A stretch of 5,087 bases of DNA, from assembly GCA_947462495.1 (NCBI GenBank), contig CANHOY010000130.1, positions 1-5,087 on the forward strand, given 5' to 3'. Each line of letters opens with the position of its first letter. The stretch's first letter is position 1. Below the pieces are notes generated by a model, which was not told the origin of the DNA, did no database searches, and saw only the letters and a list, made by a program, of their open reading frames with translations. Below, one piece after another: positions 1 through 5,087 of the stretch. A program made the translations under genes and the position numbers. The stretch is from Bacteroidota bacterium (lineage in GTDB: Bacteria; Bacteroidota; Bacteroidia; Chitinophagales; Chitinophagaceae).

Positions 1-1
1 T

Positions 2-133
2 GTATTTATGGGATTTGGATTGGACAGTGATAATTTACATAGCCCCAATGAGAAATATGATATTGTTAATTTTTACAAGGGCATTGAAACCATTCCTTAT
101 TTCCACCAATTTTTTGCAGCCAAAAAAGCTTAA
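2..133 (+). CDS. M20-family metallopeptidase (dipeptidase-like), C-terminal fragment
   Basis: Only the last 43 codons are present; the reading frame enters from the left edge and stops at the TAA at 131-133. The fragment begins VFMGFGLDSDNLHSPNEKYD and ends FHQFFAAKKA. The G-x-x-x-(D)N-x-HSPNEK-(F/Y)D pattern is the C-terminal signature of M20 peptidases of the carnosinase/CNDP dipeptidase group. In that family the His of this motif (fragment residue 13, codon 38-40) is a ligand of the di-zinc centre. The following helix (NFYKGIETIPYFHQFF) matches the usual last helix. By family, the enzyme would hydrolyse dipeptides or short peptides, probably in the cytoplasm; the exact substrate cannot be read from this piece. 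The next gene starts 3 bases after the stop, so the two are probably co-transcribed. The family is well supported, the subfamily less so. Confidence 0.85.
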   Translation, partial: VFMGFGLDSDNLHSPNEKYDIVNFYKGIETIPYFHQFFAAKKA

Positions 134-136
134 AGT

Positions 137-541
137 ATGAAGGGGCCAAATGTAATAAAAACAGAAAAACAAAAAGTAAGATTAGACAAGTACCTCTGGT
201 TTATTCGTGTTTTTAAAACAAGAAGTCAAGCCACAGAAGCCATTGATAAAGGAAGAGTTAAAATGAAAGGCGAATCGGTAAAAGCTTCACGCAATGTTGT
301 AATTGGCGACGAATATGAAGCAAGAACAGAGCATAAAAATTGGGTGATTAAAGTAACTCAACTTTTAGAATTCAGAATGGCCTATGCAGAAGCTATTAAA
401 TACTATGAGGACCTTACCCCTATTGAAGAATTAGAACGTGTAAGACAAGTAGCTTCCACCTTCCAAACTGGAAAACGATTAAGTAAAATTGGTAGGCCCA
501 CTAAAAAAGATCGACGTGATTTGGGTGAATTATTAGATTAA
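137..541 (+). CDS. hslR: S4-domain RNA-binding protein, Hsp15-like
   Basis: A 134-residue basic protein. The S4 RNA-binding fold covers about residues 14-75: it opens with VRLDKYLWFIRVFKTRSQA, continues with the AIDKGRVKMKG turn, and has the VVIGDEYEA strand typical of S4 domains. The tail carries KIGRPTKKDRRDLGEL (about 116-132), the basic end found in Hsp15/YrfH-type proteins. E. coli Hsp15 binds stalled 50S subunits carrying nascent chain-tRNA and helps recycle them; a similar cytoplasmic ribosome-linked role is inferred here. The symbol rests on domain architecture and not on a search. The start at 137 is the only ATG ahead of the S4 core; it leaves a 13-residue leader (MKGPNVIKTEKQK) slightly longer than in many relatives. 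There is no Shine-Dalgarno site. It lies 3 bases after the peptidase stop and 9 bases before trmD. Its stop codon forms part of a likely trmD promoter box. Confidence 0.9.
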   Translation: MKGPNVIKTEKQKVRLDKYLWFIRVFKTRSQATEAIDKGRVKMKGESVKASRNVVIGDEYEARTEHKNWVIKVTQLLEFRMAYAEAIKYYEDLTPIEELERVRQVASTFQTGKRLSKIGRPTKKDRRDLGELLD

Positions 542-547
542 CTTTGC
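539..547 (+). promoter_or_regulatory. Bacteroidota-type -7 box (TAACTTTGC) for trmD
   Basis: The bases at 539-546 match the Bacteroidota -7 consensus TAnnTTTG exactly, and a C follows. Transcription from such a box would start near 550, so the trmD message would have almost no leader before the ATG at 551. A TTTG at 520-523 could serve as the -33 element, but the 15-base gap to the -7 box is shorter than usual, so that part is weak. The T and A of the box are the first two bases of the TAA stop of the S4 gene. trmD could therefore be transcribed both from upstream and from this internal site. This is inferred from motif and position only. Confidence 0.45.
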
Positions 548-550
548 ACC

Positions 551-1231
551 ATGACCATTGAAATTTTAACGGTATTGCCGGAATTATTAACCAGCCCCTT
601 TGAGCATAGTATTATGAAAAGGGCGCAGGAAAAAGGATTACTTACTATTAAGTTACATACCCTTAGGAAATGGGCCATTAATAAACATGGACAGGTAGAC
701 GATTACCAATACGGTGGTGGCGCAGGAATGGTTATGATGTGTGAGCCATTAGCCAATGCCATTGATGAATTACAAGCAACAGAAAAATTTGATGAAATAA
801 TTTTTTTGACACCTGACGGAAAAACATTTGATCAAAAACAAGCCAACACACTTTCTTTAAAAAATAGAATACTTCTCATTTGCGGTCATTACAAAGGAAT
901 CGACCAAAGAATTAGAGACTTATATGTTACGCGTGAAATATCAATTGGTGATTATGTATTAAGCGGTGGTGAATTGGCAGCAGCCGTTTTAGTAGATGCT
1001 ATTGGCCGAATTATTCCAGGGGTATTAAATGATGAAACCTCTGCCTTAACCGATTCTTTTCAAGATAATTTATTGGCACCACCCGTTTATTCTCGGCCTG
1101 CCAGTTTTAGAGACCTTGAGGTTCCTCCTATTTTGCTTACTGGCGATCCTAAAAAAGTAGAAGAGTGGAGACAAGAACAAGCATTAGCTCGTACACAAAA
1201 ACGCCGACCCGACCTATTAGCCGGGGAATAA
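551..1231 (+). CDS. trmD: tRNA (guanine-37-N1)-methyltransferase TrmD
   Basis: A complete 226-residue SPOUT-class methyltransferase that transfers a methyl group from S-adenosylmethionine to N1 of G37 in tRNAs with G at position 36, preventing +1 frameshifting. It acts in the cytoplasm as a homodimer. Visible hallmarks in order: N-terminal EILTVLPELL (4-13); VDDYQYGGGAGMVM (49-62), where Bacteroidota commonly have YQ in place of the proteobacterial residues; CGHYKGIDQRI (111-121) and EISIGDYVLSGGELA (129-143), which form the trefoil-knot cofactor site; IPGVL (155-159); DSF with the presumed catalytic Asp at 168 (Asp169 in E. coli and Haemophilus numbering); LLAPPVYSRP (174-183); and the C-terminal PPILLTGDPKKVEEWR tRNA-binding region (192-207). 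The length is normal to slightly short, with a compact C-terminus, and no key residue is missing. It starts 9 bases after the S4 gene. The usual rpsP-rimM-trmD-rplS neighbours are absent here. Confidence 0.98.
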   Translation: MTIEILTVLPELLTSPFEHSIMKRAQEKGLLTIKLHTLRKWAINKHGQVDDYQYGGGAGMVMMCEPLANAIDELQATEKFDEIIFLTPDGKTFDQKQANTLSLKNRILLICGHYKGIDQRIRDLYVTREISIGDYVLSGGELAAAVLVDAIGRIIPGVLNDETSALTDSFQDNLLAPPVYSRPASFRDLEVPPILLTGDPKKVEEWRQEQALARTQKRRPDLLAGE

Positions 1232-1319
1232 ACCTTTTGTCCTTTTTTTTAAAAATTCTGTAACTAATCGACGTTGTATACGTTTCATAAAAGATATTTG
1301 CTTTAATTAATTTAAAATA
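1232..1319 (+). promoter_or_regulatory. trmD to DUF5916 spacer with promoter-like box
   Basis: This 88-base gap contains GATATTTGC at 1293-1301, one base off the TAnnTTTG -7 consensus (G for the first T). A TTG at 1274-1276 lies 16 bases upstream and is a possible -33 element. Initiation near 1304-1307 would give a leader of roughly 14 bases before the ATG at 1320. The same nine bases stand in front of the second DUF5916 gene. At the start of the gap a run of eight T (1243-1250) follows the trmD stop, but I see no good G+C-rich hairpin before it, so a terminator is not called. The last 20 bases before the start are almost pure A/T, as is common for translation starts in this phylum. Confidence 0.35.
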
Positions 1320-3545
1320 ATGCGCTTGATTAGAAAACTTTTTATAGTTTGTATTTCACTGTCTTTTGTAATAAAATGTCAAACACAAAATATCACAGAA
1401 TTTCAAAAAGAGTATCAACTTGATTTAATTAAAACTTCAAGTTCCATTAAAATAGATGGGATTTTAGATGAAGCTATTTGGACTAGTTCAAAGTTGAACC
1501 ATGTGGACAATAAAAAATTTCCGAATGATATTGGCGAAGCCAAAAGAAAAACTGAAGTCCGCTTAACCTTTGATGATAAAAATATTTATTTTGCTTTCAA
1601 AGTATACGATAGTGGCACGGCCATTATCAAAAGTTTAAAAAGAGATATTGGTCATGATGGCAATGATGGAATTGCTATTGTACTTGATCCATTAAACCAA
1701 AAAACAAATGGTTTCTTTTTTGTATTAAGTGCCTTGAATGTGCAATCTGAAGATCAGTTAAGCACCTCCATGGAACAAATGAACCAATGGAGTTGGGATA
1801 CCAAATGGTTTTCAGCCACCAAGGACTATGGTAATTTTTGGGTTGCTGAAATAATGATCCCTTTAAAATCATTACGGTACGATCCAAATCAACAACATTG
1901 GGGAATTAATTTTATTCGTATAGATGCAAAAAATTTCGAATACAATACTTGGACCAAAGTCCCAGCCATTTTCAGGTCTTATGATTTAGGGTATACCGGT
2001 GTGCTAAATTGGCCAACCGCACCACCTATCAATTCAAGTAACCTTATTATTCAGCCTTATATTACAGGTAATGCCAATGAGGATAAAGAAAATAAAAAAA
2101 CCTTAAACGCAAATGGAAATGCAGGTTTTGATGCAAAAGTCGCTTTAAATACTTCACTAAATTTAGATATTACGGTCAATCCCGATTTTTCACAGGTAGA
2201 AGTGGATCAGCAAGTAACCAATTTGACTCGCTTTAATATTTTTTTACCCGAAAGAAGAAATTTTTTCATAGAAAATTCTGACCTCTTTTCTAATTTTGGC
2301 ATCCCCCCTGTACGTCCATTTTATTCAAGAAAGATTGGATTGGATAAAGAAGGAAATAGAATCCCCATTTTATTTGGCGCCAGACTTTCTGGCAATTTAG
2401 CACCTGGAACAAGGATTGGAGTTATGAATATGCAAACCGGAAGACAAGGAGACTATAGTCCTGAAAATTTTTCTGCCATCACCTTGCATAAAAGAATACT
2501 TAAAAGGTCTGAAATAAAAGGTTACTTTTTAAACCGTGAAAATTATATTTCAAAGGAAGAAGAATTAAAAAATCCATTAGACAGATATGGACGTAACGCA
2601 GGTATCACATTTGAATATAACAATGTTCCTGGAACATTTAGTTCATGGGTCACCTACCATCAATCCATGAAGCCAAATATTACGAACCTTAATTCCTTTG
2701 CCGATGTAGGGGTATCCACTAATAACAAGCATTGGAACGGTGTGATTGAAATTGGTAATTTAGGCAAAAACTATTACACAGATATGGGGTTTGTTGAAAG
2801 AATTAATAACTATGATGCGCTTAGAGATACAGTTATAAGAATGGGTTATAAAAATAGCTTTATTGAATTAAGTTATTTTACATTACCGCAAAACGGAAAG
2901 ATTGCAAGATTTGAACTGAATTTTGAAAACTACTTAGTACTGAATCCCGATAATTCATTAAATGAAAGCACTTCCTCCTTTGGCATTCAGACCCAATTTA
3001 AAAATTCATCTTCTTTTAATTTGAGTATAGCAAATAATGTATTGGATTTAATGTACCCCATCTCATTTACTGGAGGCACCCCTTTACCTGCAGACAGATA
3101 CCAATACAATCAATTTTTAATGACCTACATGTCAGATACACGCAAGGAACTAGGTTGGTTTGGAGACACTAGATTTGGCAATTTTTATAATGGGACTATT
3201 AAAGGGATAAGTGCAGGTATTCAATGGCGTCATCAGCCAAATTTAAATATTCGTATAAAAGCAGAGCTAAATAATATTGAATTACCTGGTAAATATGGCA
3301 GTACCAAGTTATTGTTAATTGCCCCACGTGTTGAATACAACTTTAACACCAAGTTATTTTGGACTACATTTATTCAATATAATACACAAAGTAATAACTT
3401 TAATATTAACAGTCGCTTGCAATATAGGTACAAACCTATGAGCGATTTTTTCTTAGTATATACCGATAATTATTTTACCGACCCATTATTTAAAAGCAAA
3501 AACAGGGCAATTATTTTTAAGTTCAGCTATTGGTTTAATATTTAA
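1320..3545 (+). CDS. DUF5916 protein with N-terminal CBM9-like domain (copy 1)
   Basis: A complete 741-residue exported protein of unknown function. Residues 1-22 form a basic start plus hydrophobic core (MRLIRK-LFIVCISLSFVI), a likely signal peptide, although the cleavage region KCQTQ is unusual. Residues about 41-230 look like the family-9 carbohydrate-binding-like domain (IKIDGILDEAIW at 43-54, DGIAIVLDP at 116-124, WSWDTKW at 157-163, AEIMIPLKSLRY at 176-187). The DUF5916 signature follows: LDITVNPDFSQVEVD (282-296), LTRFNIFLPERR (302-313), FFIENSDLF (315-323). The rest alternates short polar/aromatic strands. It includes LQYRYKPMSDFFLV (700-713) and ends RAIIFKFSYWFNI, consistent with an outer-membrane beta-barrel whose last strand carries the sorting signal; that localisation is inferred. 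The length fits the family (roughly 700-880). The start fits the signal peptide. It is followed in tandem by a paralogue. Sugar binding and any role in polysaccharide or peptide handling are unproven. Confidence 0.88.
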   Translation: MRLIRKLFIVCISLSFVIKCQTQNITEFQKEYQLDLIKTSSSIKIDGILDEAIWTSSKLNHVDNKKFPNDIGEAKRKTEVRLTFDDKNIYFAFKVYDSGTAIIKSLKRDIGHDGNDGIAIVLDPLNQKTNGFFFVLSALNVQSEDQLSTSMEQMNQWSWDTKWFSATKDYGNFWVAEIMIPLKSLRYDPNQQHWGINFIRIDAKNFEYNTWTKVPAIFRSYDLGYTGVLNWPTAPPINSSNLIIQPYITGNANEDKENKKTLNANGNAGFDAKVALNTSLNLDITVNPDFSQVEVDQQVTNLTRFNIFLPERRNFFIENSDLFSNFGIPPVRPFYSRKIGLDKEGNRIPILFGARLSGNLAPGTRIGVMNMQTGRQGDYSPENFSAITLHKRILKRSEIKGYFLNRENYISKEEELKNPLDRYGRNAGITFEYNNVPGTFSSWVTYHQSMKPNITNLNSFADVGVSTNNKHWNGVIEIGNLGKNYYTDMGFVERINNYDALRDTVIRMGYKNSFIELSYFTLPQNGKIARFELNFENYLVLNPDNSLNESTSSFGIQTQFKNSSSFNLSIANNVLDLMYPISFTGGTPLPADRYQYNQFLMTYMSDTRKELGWFGDTRFGNFYNGTIKGISAGIQWRHQPNLNIRIKAELNNIELPGKYGSTKLLLIAPRVEYNFNTKLFWTTFIQYNTQSNNFNINSRLQYRYKPMSDFFLVYTDNYFTDPLFKSKNRAIIFKFSYWFNI

Positions 3546-3734
3546 TGGCAAATAATTCTTAGCCAGTCAATCATAGGTTTTGGCAAGTTTTTAGGCTACC
3601 CAAGCCACCAAATGGCGAGTAGTCCCTAGGCCTATCCTACTCATTTGCCAAATTATGCGCCATTTATATAATTTTTAAAAAAAATCTATGCCTAAATAAG
3701 GCTATAAACCATACAAAAAGGATATTTGCACCTC
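3546..3734. other. Structured intergenic region between the two DUF5916 genes
   Basis: These 189 bases hold no convincing gene. They contain nested inverted repeats. TTTGGCAA (3579-3586) pairs perfectly with TTGCCAAA (3645-3652). Inside that stem, GCCA (3604-3607) pairs with TGGC (3613-3616) around a 5-base loop. Directly after it, GAGTAG (3617-3622) pairs with CTACTC (3637-3642) around a 14-base loop. Together these can be drawn as a three-way junction of 74 bases. The right outer arm can alternatively pair with TGGCAAAT at 3546-3553, immediately after the copy 1 stop, via ATTTGCCA at 3643-3650. A small hairpin GCCT/AGGC lies at 3690-3702. The segment 3577-3652 is visibly richer in G+C than the surrounding A/T. 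Possible roles are a transcription terminator or processing site between the genes, or a degenerate palindromic repeat. No long T-run directly follows the main stem, so a classical intrinsic terminator is not clear. Confidence 0.45.
3721..3729 (+). promoter_or_regulatory. Promoter-like GATATTTGC box before DUF5916 copy 2
   Basis: GATATTTG at 3721-3728 differs from the Bacteroidota -7 consensus TAnnTTTG only at the first base, and CACCTC then leads into the ATG at 3735. Initiation a few bases after the G would make the transcript nearly leaderless, as proposed for trmD, whose start is also preceded by TTTGCACC. No TTG is visible at the right distance upstream to act as a -33 element, so the call is tentative. 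The same nine bases precede copy 1, but there they sit 13 bases farther from the start codon. Confidence 0.4.
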
Positions 3735-5087
3735 ATGAAACTAATTCGTAATTCGGTCATTTTATTATTATTATTCCTTACGAGTAGTATTTCTAATGCA
3801 CAATACATTACCGAATTTCAAAAAGGCTTTCAGGTTTATATACAACCCACCACGGCTAAAATTGAAATTGATGGTATTTTGGATGAACCGGTTTGGGCTA
3901 ATACAGATGTAGCCAAAGATTTTAAGAAAAAATATCCCAATGATATTGGAGAGGCCAAACGCGCAACAGAAGTAAGATTTACTTATGATAATGAAAATAT
4001 TTATTTTGGATTCAAGGTATATGATAGTGGAATAGCTATCTCAAGAAGTTTAAAAAGAGATATTGGGTATGACATGAGTGATGGAGTTGGTATTATGCTA
4101 GACCCTTTAAATAAAAAAACCAATGGCTTTTTCTTTTTTTTAAGTGCTTTAAATGTCCAATCAGAAGATCAATTAAGTTTAACTTTTCAAGATAAACCTA
4201 GTTGGAGTTGGGACACCAAATGGTTTTCTGCCACCAAGGATTATGGCACTTATTGGGTTGCTGAAATAATGATTCCTTTAAAATCTATCAGATACGATCC
4301 TAAACAATTACAATGGGGTATTAATTTTTTAAGGGCCGATGCAAAAAATAATGAATATAGTACATTTACCAAAGTACCCCCTATCTTTAAGGGTTATGAT
4401 TTAGGCTATATGGGTTTATTAAATTGGCCAGCCCCCACGCCTACTACAAAAAATAATATTATTTTACTACCCTTCATTTCTGGTGCTAGTACAGAAGATC
4501 AAGAAAATGGAAAATCTCTGAACAGTAATGCTACCGGTGGTTTTGATGCAAAAGTAGCCTTAAACGCTTCTCTAAATTTAGACTTAACCGTTAACCCCGA
4601 TTTCTCTCAAGTAGAAGTAGACCAACAAGTAACGAATCTTACAAGATTTAATATTTTTCTTCCAGAAAGAAGAGGATTCTTTTTAGAAAATTCAGATTTA
4701 TTTTCCAATTTTGGAATGCCCTTTATACGTCCCTTTTATTCTAGAACCATTGGTCTTGATAAAGACGGTAATAAAATCCCCATTTTATTTGGTGCAAGAA
4801 TGTCTGGAAATTTAGACCCCGCTACGCGTATTGGTATGATGAATATGCAAACAGGAAAACAAGGAAATTACTCGGCCGAGAATTTTACTGCATTTACTTT
4901 ACAAAGAAGTGTATTGAAGCGATCCGTTTTAAAAACTTATTTTTTAAATAGAGAGAATTTTATTTCAGAGGCCGAGGCCAAGAAAAATCCATTAGATAAA
5001 TATGGTCGAAATGCAGGGGTTACCTTTGAATATTCAAATACTACAGGAACTTTTAGTAGCTGGACCGACCTACATAAATCTTTTAAA
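3735..5087 (+). CDS. DUF5916 protein with N-terminal CBM9-like domain (copy 2), 3' end outside window
   Basis: Open from the ATG at 3735 to the window edge: 451 codons without a stop, so the C-terminal part (about 290 residues if it matches copy 1) lies outside. A clean signal peptide is visible: MKLIRN, then the hydrophobic run VILLLLFL, then SSISNA with a normal A-type signal peptidase I site near residue 22. The CBM9-like part has IEIDGILDEPVW (43-54), DGVGIMLDP (116-124), WSWDTKW (157-163) and AEIMIPLKSIRY (176-187). The DUF5916 signature follows: LDLTVNPDFSQVEVD (282-296), LTRFNIFLPERR (302-313), FFLENSDLF (315-323). By hand it aligns with the upstream protein without any gap, 305 of 451 residues identical (about 68%), so the two arose by duplication. 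Export, and insertion of the missing part into the outer membrane, are inferred; the function is unknown. It was not possible to check whether further copies follow. Confidence 0.88.
   Translation, partial: MKLIRNSVILLLLFLTSSISNAQYITEFQKGFQVYIQPTTAKIEIDGILDEPVWANTDVAKDFKKKYPNDIGEAKRATEVRFTYDNENIYFGFKVYDSGIAISRSLKRDIGYDMSDGVGIMLDPLNKKTNGFFFFLSALNVQSEDQLSLTFQDKPSWSWDTKWFSATKDYGTYWVAEIMIPLKSIRYDPKQLQWGINFLRADAKNNEYSTFTKVPPIFKGYDLGYMGLLNWPAPTPTTKNNIILLPFISGASTEDQENGKSLNSNATGGFDAKVALNASLNLDLTVNPDFSQVEVDQQVTNLTRFNIFLPERRGFFLENSDLFSNFGMPFIRPFYSRTIGLDKDGNKIPILFGARMSGNLDPATRIGMMNMQTGKQGNYSAENFTAFTLQRSVLKRSVLKTYFLNRENFISEAEAKKNPLDKYGRNAGVTFEYSNTTGTFSSWTDLHKSFK

Noticed and set aside
1241..1255. Run of eight T followed by five A after trmD as an intrinsic terminator
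   Set aside because: No stable G+C-rich hairpin precedes the T-run; the nearby CCGGGG and TTTTGTCC segments pair poorly.
1320..1382. Copy 1 as a lipoprotein anchored at Cys20
   Set aside because: The residues before the Cys are V-I-K; Lys at -1 does not fit a lipobox, and copy 2 has no Cys at this place. Kept only as an odd signal peptide.
1675..1887. 70-codon open frame on the minus strand inside DUF5916 copy 1
   Set aside because: It lies fully within a well-supported coding gene on the other strand, its translation resembles no family I recognise, and it has no start context of its own; it is a shadow frame.
3560..3710. tRNA, other structured RNA gene or CRISPR-like repeat in the intergenic stems
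   Set aside because: There is no cloverleaf with a T-arm or CCA end, no regularly spaced direct repeats and no recognisable riboswitch core; only short inverted repeats can be supported.
3735..5087. Copy 2 as a pseudogene because no stop codon is seen
   Set aside because: The frame is continuous, aligns without gaps to copy 1 and simply runs off the window edge at residue 451 of an expected 740 or so.

Overview
The window looks like chromosomal DNA from a member of the Bacteroidota, possibly a Chitinophagaceae- or Sphingobacteriales-like lineage. The basis is A+T-rich sequence, no clear Shine-Dalgarno sites before the starts, TAnnTTTG-like -7 boxes very close to start codons, and protein variants typical of that phylum (the VDDYQYGGGAGM form of TrmD, and secreted DUF5916 proteins). 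The lineage below phylum is inference.

Layout, all on the + strand: (1) 2-133, the last 43 codons of an M20-family metallopeptidase; (2) 137-541, a complete small S4-domain RNA-binding protein of the Hsp15 type, 3 bases after the peptidase stop; (3) 551-1231, a complete trmD (tRNA m1G37 methyltransferase), with a probable -7 box that reuses the S4 gene's stop codon; (4) an 88-base gap with a weak promoter-like box; (5) 1320-3545, a complete 741-residue DUF5916 protein with an N-terminal CBM9-like domain and a predicted outer-membrane beta-barrel C-terminal part; (6) 3546-3734, a 189-base intergenic region with nested inverted repeats and a second GATATTTGC box; (7) 3735 to the window end, the first 451 codons of a second DUF5916 protein, open at the edge.

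The first half is housekeeping: peptide hydrolysis, ribosome-associated RNA binding and tRNA modification. The second half is a tandem paralogous pair of exported proteins of unknown function. They align without a gap over all 451 available residues, with 305 identities by hand count (about 68%). The signal peptides have diverged completely in the hydrophobic core, while the block at residues 271-330 is 54/60 identical. No mobile element, CRISPR array, tRNA or rRNA was seen. No clearly new multi-gene system is evident; the DUF5916 pair and the structured spacer between its members are the items most worth following up.
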